The notes below the pieces were generated by a model. It was not told the DNA's origin. It saw nothing but the letters and a program-made list of their open reading frames with translations, and searched no databases. Of a stretch of DNA of 64,000 bases, positions 11,588-22,484 are shown one piece after another. The stretch covers positions 61,069,992 to 61,133,991 of the forward strand of contig NC_090739.1 in assembly GCF_036898095.1 (NCBI RefSeq). The letters run 5' to 3'. The position numbers and the translations under genes are program-made. The stretch is from Palaemon carinicauda. Taxonomy: Eukaryota > Arthropoda > Malacostraca > Decapoda > Palaemonidae. Numbering within the stretch: the stretch's first letter is position 1; every line of letters starts with the position of its first letter.

Positions 11588-12940
11588 ATTGTTATTTTGA
11601 TTATTGTTATTATTATTGTTGTTGTTATTATTGTTATTGTTATTATTGTTATTGTTGTTATCACTGTTATTGTTACTATTATTATTATTGTTGTGGTTTT
11701 TACTGTTGTTATTATTGTTATTATTAATATTGTTATTGTTATTATTGCTGTTTTTTATTTTATTGTTGATGTTGTTATTGTTGTTTTTATTATTGTTATT
11801 AATGGCATTGTTATTGTTGTTATTATTATATTGTTAATGTTGTTATTACTATTGTTATTATTATTGTTTTTATTATTATTGTTATTGTTGTTATTATTGT
11901 TAGTGTTATTGTTGTAATTATTGTTATTGTTATTATCATAATTATTATTGTTATTATTGTTATTATCGTTATTGTCATTATTGTTATTTTTATTCTTGTT
12001 ATTATTGTCATTCTTATTATTGTTATTGTTGTTATTATTGTTATTGTTATTATCATTGTTATTATTATTGTTGTTATTGTAATTTTTGTTATTGTTATTG
12101 TTGTCATTGCAATTTTTATTATTTTAATTGTTGTTATTGTTATTATTGTTAATATTGTTATAGTTATGACTGTTATAGTTATTATTGTTGTTATTATTTT
12201 TATTGTTATTATTGTTTTTGTTATTATTATTTTTATTGTCGTTATTATTGTTATTGTTGTTATTATTGTTATTGTTATTATTGTTGTTATTGTTATTATT
12301 ATTAATGTTATTGTTAATGTTATCATTAATTTTGTTATTATTGTTATTGTTGTTATTATAATTATTATTATCGTTATTGTCATTTTGTTATTGTTATTCT
12401 TGGTATTATTGTCATTCTTATTATTGTTATTGTTGTTATTATTGTTATTATCATTGTTATTATTATTGTTGTTATTATTGTAAGTTTTGTTTTTATTGTT
12501 ATTGTTGCCATTGCAATTTTTATTATTTTAATTGTTGTTATTGTTATTATTGTTAATATTGTTATAGTTATGATTGTTATAGTTATTATTGTTGTTATTA
12601 TTTTTATTGTTATTATTGTTTTTGTTAGTTATTATTTTTATTGTCGTTATTATTGTTATTATTGTTGTTATTGTTATTATTATTAATGTTATTATTAATG
12701 TTATCATTGTTTTTGTTATTATTGTTATTGTAATTATTATTGTTATTGTTGCTATTATTGTTATTGCTGTTACTGTCAGTGTTATTGTTGTTGTTATTGG
12801 TATTATAGTTATTGTTATTATTGTACTTGTTGTTATTGGTATTATTGTTATCATTATTATTGTTATTTTCATAGCTATTGTTCTTAATGTTATTGTTATT
12901 ATTATTGTTGTTGTCATTATTATTATTGTTACTATTGTTT
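11588..12940. repeat. TTATTG-type satellite, right half
   Basis: Same unit composition as 7641-9813. It contains internal near-duplicate blocks: about 12130-12480 and 12530-12740 share the same order of substitutions. Reading frames here are translations of the repeat. Confidence 0.92.
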
Positions 12941-13387
12941 TCTAATTATTTTAACTATTATTTTAATTATTTTTATTATTATCTTTATTATCATTATTAG
13001 CAGTAGCTCATCGAATTGGATACGTTTTCTTGTCTTTTATTATCATTACTATCATTATTATTATTGTTATCATTATCAGTAGCTCATATTGTTGCAAACG
13101 TTTTTTCGTCTATAATTATTATTATTATTGTTATTATTATTATCATTGATTTTTATCATTATTATTATTTTGTTATTAATAGTTTTATTATTTATATTAT
13201 TATTATTGTTGTTGTTATTATTATTATTAATATTATTATTATCATTATTATTATTATTATTATATATTATCAATTATTGTTATTATTGTTATTATCATTA
13301 AAAGTATTATTATTAGTAGTAGTAGTAGTAGTAGTAGTAGTAATAATAGTAGTAGTAGTAGCAGCTCATCTTGCTGGAAACCTTATT
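12941..13387. repeat. ATT-module array, copy II start
   Basis: Modules at about 13003 and 13077, long ATT, then (AGT)n and a CATCTTGCTGGAAACC module that is interrupted after GGAAACC by the LINE fragment. The rest of that module resumes at 13911 as TTGTCCATTATT. Confidence 0.85.
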
Positions 13388-13910
13388 ATTATTATCATTA
13401 CTATCCAAGCTACAACCCTAGTTGGAAAAGCAAGATGCTATAAGCCCAGGGGCTCCAACAGGGAAAAATAGCCCAGTGAGGAAAGGAAATAAGGAAATAA
13501 ATAAATGAAGAGAACAAATTAACAATAAATCCTTCTAAAATAAGTAACAACGTCAAAACAGACATGTCATATATAAACTATTAACAACATCAAAAACAAA
13601 TATGTCATAAATAAACTATAAAAAGACTCATGTCCGCCTGGTCAACAAAAAAGCATTTGCTCCAACTTTGAACTTTTGAAGTTCTACTGATTCAACCACC
13701 CGATTAGGAAGATCATTCCACAACTTGGTAACAGCTGGAATAAAACTTCTAGAGTACTGCATAGTATTGAGCCTCGTGATGGAGAAGGCCTGGCTATTAG
13801 AATTAACTGCCTGCCTAGTATTACGAACAGGATAGAATTGTCCTGGGAGATCTGAATGTAAAGGATGGTCAGAGTTATGAAAAATCTTATGCAACATGCA
13901 TAATGAACTA
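13388..13910 (-). mobile_element. LINE 3' end fragment
   Basis: Minus-strand fragment of a non-LTR retrotransposon. The frame 13628-13897 (89 aa) has a SRSFIPAVTKLWNDLPNRVV block, typical of the extreme C-terminus of LINE reverse transcriptase ORFs. It is followed by about 220 bp of 3' untranslated sequence and a short ATT-like tail (13386-13403). It is severely 5'-truncated and non-functional. It sits inside an ATT module, which dates the insertion after the array formed. Confidence 0.8.
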
Positions 13911-16900
13911 ATTGTCCATTATTATTATTACTATTATTATTAGTAGTAGTAGTAGTAGTCGTATAGGCAGCCTATATGGTTGCAAACGTTTTTTAGTCAA
14001 TTATTATTCTTCTTATTATTATTATCATCATCCTGATTATTATCATTAATATTATTATCATTATTATTTTTAGTAGCTCATATTGTAACAAACATTTTTC
14101 CGTCTATTATTATTATGATTTATTATTATTATTAATATTGTTGCAAACGTCTTTTCGTCCATTTATATTATTATTATTATTTTTCATAAATTCTAATATT
14201 ATTATTATTTAATATTATTATTACAATTATTGTTATTATCATTATTATTATTAATATTATTATTATTTTCATTTCTATTATTATTATTATTTTTTTTTAT
14301 TATTATTATTATTATTGTTATTAGCTCATATTGTTAAAAAACTTTTCTCTTCTGCTGTTATTATTATTATTACTATTATTATTTTTATTATTATTGTCAT
14401 TATTATTATTATTTTTATTATCAATATTATCAGTAGCTCATATGTTTGGATATGCTCTTTTCTTCTTTTATTATTATTGGTGTTGTTGTTGTTATTACTA
14501 TTATTATCATTTTTATTATTGTTATTATTATCAGTAGCTCATATTGTTGCAAACGTTTTTTCGTATATTGTTATTATTATCATTAATTTCATTATTATTA
14601 TCAATAGCTCATATTGTTGGAAATACTTGTTTCTTCTTTGATTATTACTATTATTGAAATTATTATTATTATTATCATTTTCATTATTATTATTATCAGT
14701 CGCTTATATTGTTTTAAATGTTCTTTTCTTCTTCAATTATTATTATTTTTATCATTATTATTATCATTATAACTATTATTATCATCATCATAACTATCAT
14801 TATTATTCTTATTATCATTATCAGTAGCTCATATTTTGTCAAACGTTTTTTCGTCTATTATTATCATCATTATTACTATAATTATTATAATAATCAGTAA
14901 CTCATGTTGTAAACGTTTTTTTTTCTATTTTTATTATAATAATAATTATTATTAATAATACTATTATTATTAATTATATTGTTATCATCATTATTGTTGT
15001 TGTTGTTATTATAATTATTATCATCAGTAGCTCATCTTGTTGGTAACCTTTTCTTGTTCATTATTATCATTATTATTAGTAGTAGTAATTGCAAACGTTA
15101 TTTGTCAATTATTATTATTTTCAGAAGCTCATTTTGAAACAAACTTTTTTTTTGTCTATTATTATTATCATTATTATTATTAGTATTGTTGCAAACATTT
15201 TTTCCGGCCATTAATACTATTATTATTATTATAATTTTATTACTATTATTATTTTATTAATATTATCATTATTGTTATCAGTAGCTCATATTGTTGGAAA
15301 CCTTTTCTTGTCCATTATTATTATTATTAGTATCACTTGTTCATATTGTTGCAAACGTTCTTTTGTCAATAATTAATTTCATAATTATTATTATCAATTT
15401 ATTATTATCATTTTTATTAATTTTCAGTAGCTCATATTGTAGCAAAGGTTTTTCCGTCTATTATTATTATCAATAATAATTATATTGTTGCAAACGTTTT
15501 TTCGTCCATTATTATTATTATCCTTTTTATTATTTCTAATATTATTATTATTATTAATTATCAATATTATTTCTATTATCATTATTATTTTTATTATTAT
15601 CATTATTGTTGTTATCAGTAGTTCATTTTCTTAAAAACGTTTTTTTCTTGTTATTATTATTACCACATTTATTATTATTTTTATTCATCAATATTATCAG
15701 TAGCTCATATGTTTGGAAATACTTTTTTCTCCTTTTATTTTTGTTATTATTATTGTTGTTGTCGTTGCTGTTATTATTATTATCATTATTGCTACTACTA
15801 CTACTATTATTATTATTGTTATTATTATTATTATCAGTAGCTCATATAGTTGCATACGTTTTTTCGTCCATTATTATTATTATTAATCATCATTATTATT
15901 TTCAGTAGCTCATATGGTTGGAAATACTTTATTCTTATATTATTATTTATTTTTTTTTATCATTATTATTATTTTTATTATCAATATTATCAGCTGCTCA
16001 TATGTTTGGAAATAATTTTTTCTCCTTTATTATCATTATTATTATTGTAGTTATTATCATTATTACTATTTTTATTATTATTATTATTATGATTATTATC
16101 ATCAGTAGCTCATATTTTTGCAAACGTTCTTTCGTCCATTATTAGTATTTTTTATTATTATCAGTAGCTCATATTGTTGGAAATACTTTTTTCGTCTTTT
16201 ATTCGTATTATTATTATCATTTTTATCATTATTATTATCATTATTATCATCAGTAGCTCACCTTGTTGCAAAACTTTTCTTGTCCATTATCATTATTAGT
16301 AATAGTAGTAGTATCAGCTGTTCATATTGTTGCAAACGTTTTTTCGTCAATTATTATTATCATAACTATCATTATTATTAACAGTTGCTCATATTGTTGC
16401 AAACCTATTTTAGTCTATTATTATCATCATAATAACTATCATTATTATTATCATCCTTATAACTATCATTATTATTATTAGTAGCTCATATTGCTGCAAA
16501 CGTTTTTTCGTCTTTTTATTATCAGTAGCTCATATTGTTGCAAACGTTTTTTCGTCTATTATTATCAGTAACCTATATTGTTGCAAACGTTTTTACGTCT
16601 ATTATTATTATTATCAGTAGCTTATATTATTGCATACGTTTCTTTTCGTCTATTATTACTATTATCATAATCAGCTCATATTGTTTCAAACGTTTTGTCC
16701 TCTATTATTATTCTCTTACATAAGGTAAGGCAATCTACACACACACACACACACTTATAGGCTATTATCATAGTTATTCTTATTTTTATTATTATTTCTA
16801 TTATTATCATTGCAATTATTATTATTATTATTAGCTCATATTGTTGCAAACGTTTTTTTCGTCTATTGATATTATTTCATTATTATTTTTTTTATTATTA

Positions 16901-17772
16901 TTATTAGTTGTAATAGTAGTAGCTCATCTCGCTCAAAACCTTTCTTGTCTATTACTATTATTAGTATTACTATTGTTATTATTATTAATATCATTATATT
17001 TATTATTAGTACCATCTGGTCATATTGTTGCAAACATTTTTTTTTGTCAATTATTATTTTCAGTAGCTCAAATTGTAATAAACGTTTTTTTTTTTTTTTG
17101 TCTATTATTATTATTATTATTGTCAATATTATTATTATTGTCAATATTATTATTACTATTATTATTATTTTTATCATTTTATTATTATTACTATTATCAT
17201 TATTTTTATTATTTTATTATTATTATCAGTAGCTCATATGTTTGGAAATACTTTTTTCTTATCTTATTATTATTATTGTTACTACTATTATTATTACTAT
17301 AATCATTATTATTATTATTATTATTTTGATTATCATTATCAGTAGCTCATATGTTTGGAAACATTTTCTCCTTTTTTTATTATTATCATCATTATTATTA
17401 CTACTATTATTATTACTATTATTATTGTTATTATCACTATTATTTTTATTATTATTATTACTATCATCAGTACCTCATATTGTTAAAAACGTTTTCCCTT
17501 CTCTTATTATTATTATTAATTTTATTATCATTATTATCAGTAGCTCATATTGTTGGAAATACTTATTTCTTGTATTATTATTATTATTTTTATTATTATT
17601 TTATTATTATTAGCAGCTCATCTTGTTGTTAACGTTTTCTTGCCCAGTATTATTATTATTATAATTATTATTATTAGTAGTAGTAGTAGTAGTAATAGTA
17701 ATAGTAATAGTAATAGTAGTAGTAGTAGTAGTGGTATCAGCTGCTCATATTGTTGCAAACGTTTTTTCGTAA

Positions 17773-17810
<38 letters not shown>

Positions 17811-17890
17811 CAGTCGCTTGTATTGTTGGAAATGTTTTCCCCTTCTTCTTTTATCCTTATTATTGTTATTATTATTATTATCATTATTAA
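13911..17890. repeat. ATT-module arrays, copies II to IV
   Basis: About 4 kb with several dozen modules. A block at 14330-15060 repeats the variant order TTAAAAAACT, TTTGGATATG, TTGCAAACG, TTGGAAATAC, TTTTAAATG. Blocks at 15610-16340 and 16375-17300 match 1790-2720 and 5840-6960. A partial copy follows to 17830. A short (CA)n lies at 16739-16754. No protein gene is supported. Confidence 0.9.
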
Positions 17891-18676
17891 TGTGGCGAAA
17901 TTTCACCGGTTTATACCAAATAGCCCGATGTACTGGGCAGATCACTATGTCTGAGGGACAAACTTCACAAAACCATCGGGGGAGTAAATAGAAAATGGCT
18001 ATAATTTAACAAGTTTTATTATAAAAATAATAATCTAATACGAAAGAAACATGAAAATTAACCTTTACTTGACATACAAGAACATGTGACCGAAAAAAAA
18101 CTATGTCCACTTCGGACTCAAGATATCAACAAAATTAATTGAACATTTATAAAGTTCTCTCGATAAAACCCTTATCGAGACCCTTAGACGTGCTTTACAC
18201 AATATCACTGATCCCCTGGCACAAGGATCGACAAAATATTAACAGATAAAAACTTTACAACAACTCTATCAAGACCTACACGGAAACCGACCTGGGTACA
18301 ATAGGCGTGGGGAGAGAGAACAATTAGATAGGACTTACTGTGATTGGGGACGTCGGATCAAAGAGGGCGAGCAAGCCTTGCAACTTCCGACGTCACTTTT
18401 TTGGCGCGATTTGTCCTGAACCTAAATTTCTAGATTGGATTTTTTTATCATGTTACAATAGAATGACGTTATTTTTCCTAATCTTAAATTACTAGTAATT
18501 GATTTCATTAGTCTCAACGCCTTCCTACCAGGCGGTTTCTCTTTTTGGTTCTAAACATTCCCGTCTTGAACTACATTCATTCGCCCGCGAGTTTTCTCCT
18601 CTCCCTCCAATTTGACGTAGTCGTAGGCGGAGTCAAATGGCGGGAATTTTGACTGATCAGGTCGAAATTCCCGACA
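17891..18676. mobile_element. Candidate solo LTR
   Basis: A 786-bp unique segment inside the ATT domain. It begins TGTGGCGAAATTT and ends AAATTCCCGACA, again inverted relatives with TG...CA borders. The flanks are ATTAA and ATTAT, a 4/5 match that the ATT context makes weak. No coding frame. Its ends resemble those of the LTRs at 9814 and 28771. Confidence 0.45.
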
Positions 18677-18857
18677 ATTATTATTATTATTATTATTATT
18701 ATTAACATCATAACTATCATTATTATTGTTATTATCATTATTATTACTATTATTATAATTATTATTATTATCATCATAACTATTATTATTATTATTATTA
18801 TTATTATCATACTATTATTAATATCATTATTATCATCAGCATAACTATCATTATAAC
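18677..18857. repeat. ATT/ATC microsatellite
   Basis: ATT with scattered ATC and AACT interruptions, without the 34-bp module. It abuts the truncated DIRS copy. Confidence 0.9.
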
Positions 18858-18900
18858 AGACAGTGCTGAGAGCACAACTGAAGGATGCATCAGGAGTCTG

Positions 18901-20067
18901 TTGAAGATAAGCATCAAATGCTCAAAGAGATCAACAGAGATCGACACCGACCTTACTGCAATCGCTTCTAAGGCCGTGGTCGAAGGTCAAGAACCTAGCA
19001 AGGACAATTCCCTTACAACCACCTCAACCGTCAGTAGTCATCCACACGGATGCCTCACCGGAAAGATGGGGAGGTCATTCCCATCAAAGGAAAGTACAAG
19101 GGAACTGGTCACACCAGTTCAAGACCTTTCACATCAACATTCTGGAGGCCATGGCAGTCTTCCTGACGTTGAAGAAACTATCCCCTCACAGATCAGCCCA
19201 CGTCAAGTTGGTCTTGGACAGCGAGGTGATAGTGAAATGTCTGAACCGACAAGGCTCGAGATCGCCCTACATCAATCACGTGATGTTGGCCATCTTTCGC
19301 TTGGCAAGAAAGAAAAGATAGCACTTACCAGCAGTTCACCTACAAGGGTTCCGCAATGTGACGGCCGTCGCTCTATCCAAGCGAAAGCCGATAGAGTCAG
19401 AATGGTCCCTAGACGTACACTCATTCTCCTTCATCTTGGAAAAAGTCCCAGAACTGCAGATCGACCTCTTTGCAATGAGCGACAACAAGAAACTACCTCG
19501 ACATGTAGCTCCATACGAAGACCCTCGGGCAGAAGCGATGGATGCCATGTCCCTCGATTGGAACAGATGGAATCATATCTATCTGTTCCCTCCAATAAAT
19601 CTCCTGCTGAAGGTCCTCAACAAGCTGAGATCCTTCAAGGGGACAGCAGCAGTAGTGGCCCCCAAAAGGCCCAAGAGCAATTGGTTCCCTCTAGTGATAG
19701 AACTGAGGCTGAGGCCGTTTCCTCTACCGAACCCAGTTCTATCCCAACTGGTTCAGAAGTCGACTGTCTACACTTCATCATTGAGAACCCAAAACCTATA
19801 TCTCATGATTTTCTCGCCTTAGCAGCCAAGAAAAGGTTCGGGATCTCAAAAGACAAGATCGACTTTATAGAAGAATACAAGTCAAAGTCAACCAGAAGAC
19901 AATATGAATCGTCTTGGAAGAAGTGGGTCTCCTTTGCCAAGTCAAACAGGCCGGCAGAAATCTCACTAGACTTCTGCCTGTCCTTCTTCATCCACCTTCA
20001 TGAGCATGGCCTGGCTTCCACCACGATAACTACGTGTAAGTCGGCTTTGACTAGACCTCTTCTTTAA
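18901..20067 (+). pseudogene. DIRS-A tyrosine recombinase N-terminal frame (overlaps RNase H)
   Basis: A 388-codon frame. Roughly the last 120 codons are the recombinase core-binding domain (SHDFLALAAKKRFGISK, then ...RRQYESSWKKWVSFAK...). The first two thirds lie in an alternative frame over the RNase H and methyltransferase-like region. The same overlap is open in the minus copy (25571-26551), so the recombinase ORF may genuinely start inside pol, as in known DIRS elements, or the openness may be fortuitous. It stops at TRPLL before the catalytic half, which continues in other frames to 20720. Confidence 0.75.
18960..19822 (+). pseudogene. DIRS-A RNase H and methyltransferase-like region
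   Basis: In the frame of the 154-aa ORF at 19358-19822 and upstream, RNase H blocks are visible: HTDAS, then NILEAMAVFLTL, then VLDSEVIV. The fourth acidic site reads VTAVALSK where the minus copy has VTADALSR, so a catalytic Asp is changed to Val. Downstream, a QIDLFA...IYLFPP segment corresponds to the region called Dam-like methyltransferase in DIRS elements; that name is from family knowledge. Confidence 0.7.
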
Positions 20068-20089
20068 GCCTTCCAGGTGGAGCTGTCGA

Positions 20090-20790
20090 ACGAAATCTTC
20101 AATAAGATTCCAAAAGCATGCGCTAGACTTAACCCAGCAACCCCTCCAAAGCCATATCATGGTCCTTGGACAAAGTCTTGCACCAAGCTTCGAACTTGAA
20201 CAACGAAGATTGTTCCCTGAAGGATCTAACACAGAAAGTGATATTCTTGTTCGCTATAGCCTCAGAGTTAGTGAAATAGTGGCCCTATCTAGAAACGAGG
20301 GCCATATTCAGTTCACAGAAGAGGGAAAGCTGAATCTTTTTCCCGATCCTGCCTTTCTCGCCAAAAACGAGCTTCCCACCAAGAAGTGGGGTCCTTGGAG
20401 AATCTGCCCTCTTAAGGAAGATGTCTCTCTATGTCCAGTAGAGTGTCTTAAGGTCTATCTTCAAAGAACTTTAGACTTCAAGGAAGGACAGCTCTTCATA
20501 GGCGAAACATCAGGATCAAACTTATCCCTAAAACAATTGAGGGCAAAATTACCTACTTTATTCGCAGAGTAGATCCCGACAGTACGCCCGCAGGTCACGA
20601 TCCTAGAAAAATTGCTTCCTCGCTGAACTTCTTTCAGTATATGGACTTAGATAGACTCCGCTCATATACTGGTTGGAAATCCTCTAGAGTATTTTATAAA
20701 CATTACATGAAGCAAGTGCATGAAATAAAACACTTTATGGTGGCGGCAGGTAGTGTTATAAAACCTGTCGTCCAGTACTGCTACGAACAG
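20090..20790 (+). pseudogene. DIRS-A tyrosine recombinase catalytic half, frameshifted
   Basis: The frame 20159-20572 carries LRVSEIVALSR with the first catalytic Arg, and WGPWRICPLKEDVSLCP. It breaks near 20540. In another frame the sequence continues through GHDPRKIA, the His-x-x-Arg box, and YKHYMKQ with the nucleophilic Tyr, ending about 20790. All catalytic residues are visible but split by at least one frameshift and small deletions. Confidence 0.75.
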
Positions 20791-21050
20791 TGAACTGTTT
20801 GGCACTTAACAGTGTAAAAGGTGAACAGGTATTAGAAACTTTGAGTGCAATACCTTTTAATGAGAATCCGTATGGTGATTCTTGGACTGTCCTATATAGG
20901 TGTAGAATCTAACCAATAACACCAGTGCTGTGTGAACATTTGTACACAGTGTTAAAACATATCCAACATCTAAGTGAAATCAATCTAATAATTTCACAAT
21001 ACTGAGTGGCACCTGTGATTTACTAATATATATTTCTTCCCTTACAGGTT

Positions 21051-21201
<151 letters not shown>

Positions 21202-21419
21202 GAAGATGATGATTATGTAAAAGATTCTATTTATAATACATTTGTTGTTGTATTTATTTTTGTCTATACAAATAAATACAAGAAATATATTTGCGTCTTA
21301 TTCGCCCTACAAGAAATCGAATAAAATTTCCAGTCTTTTATTTTTCCTAAAAATAAAAATACTTGATAATATACCTCTGTAAGAACAACCTGGTAATAGC
21401 TAAAGTTCCACCTTGTTCC

Positions 21420-22142
21420 TACGAATACAACCTTGACGCTTTATAGTCCGTATCGACATATTCCCTGCAGGGGGCAGGAAGCCCTAAGTTAATCCAAACT
21501 TAGTGGATATGACAAACAACGGTAATGTCATATATAAATTTGGTCTGGGAGACCATATAAGAAACTGAGTCAAGGTAAAGGCACTTATAAAAACCCACAG
21601 ATATAGTACTTTCAAGTAATTCTCTGGTAAACTTCCATCAGGACGACATGGCTGAGCCCAAAAAACGGATTTTGAGCAAAGCAAAATATCTATTTTTGGG
21701 TGATATGGCCATGTCGTCCTAATGGACCTTCCCTCCTTTCTAAAGAGAAGTATGCATCTATGTAACAAAGTCCCCACCCGAAACTACTCTATCTGCGGCT
21801 ATCCATGCTTAATTGCAACAAGGAATAGTTCGCCGGGGTGGTACCGGGAGGGGATCCACCGGGTAACCTTGATAACAGCTCCCCTTCAATTTCGCCACTC
21901 TTCCTCCTCAAAGAGAAAACTCAATTCGGGGTGAAGATTGCTATGTGTCGTATAAAGAAATACGTCCCCTGATATTATGGGGATACTCGCTCCAGGAGTT
22001 AGAATTCTGGATACCTGTGCTCAATTCTCTGGGAGTATAACTGTAGCCAAATATCCCTTAGAAAGCCACCTACAGGAACCTTCCATCAGGATGACATGGC
22101 CATATCACCCAAAAATAGATTTTTTGCTTTGCTCAAAATCTG
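21420..22142 (+). repeat. DIRS-A 3' terminal block
   Basis: The segment holds a block (21420-21665) found inverted at 22930-23190, a central string AACGGATTTTGAGCAAAGC...CCATGTCGTCC, and a terminus whose mirror ends AAAATCTG. This layout resembles the terminal repeat plus internal complementary region of DIRS elements. Two 97- and 79-codon frames here are not genes. Confidence 0.65.
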
Positions 22143-22484
22143 TTTTTTTTTACCTTATTACTATACTTATATTAAACCAAAAAAAGCTATCTCCGTACAT
22201 TAGAACTTCTGAATGATTGTATGGCATCATATTCCAAAACGAGCAGACTGGCTTTCAATTCTTCCTTCCCGCTAACTTTCATAACATCACTACAGTACAA
22301 GAAACAAGTAGAATCATCCAGTATTACTTTCAAAAAAAGAGAAAATGTTACCAGCATTCTTTCAAAAGGCTTAATGCTGTATATTATTCTGTAAGCTCTA
22401 TTTAGGCTGTGACCAAGCCAATCAAATACTGCACCTGAAACTGAATCAGCAGATATTTACAAGTTCAAACTTGGTACAAAACGG
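22143..22484. other. Host-sequence island, third copy of the duplicated unit
   Basis: From TACCTTATTACTATAC to CAAACTTGGTAC this matches 45745-46135 and 58528-58860 closely. It is trapped between two DIRS-A termini. It has no coding potential. It shows that the duplicated zinc-finger neighbourhood once extended here, or that a fragment of it was moved. Confidence 0.8.

Noticed and set aside
13628..13897. Small conserved host protein of 89 aa
   Set aside because: The WNDLPNRVV block is a LINE C-terminal signature, followed by a LINE-like 3' end.
1597..17890. CRISPR-like array of repeats and spacers
   Set aside because: Spacers are ATT runs of variable length, modules are diverged, there are no cas genes and the DNA is eukaryotic.
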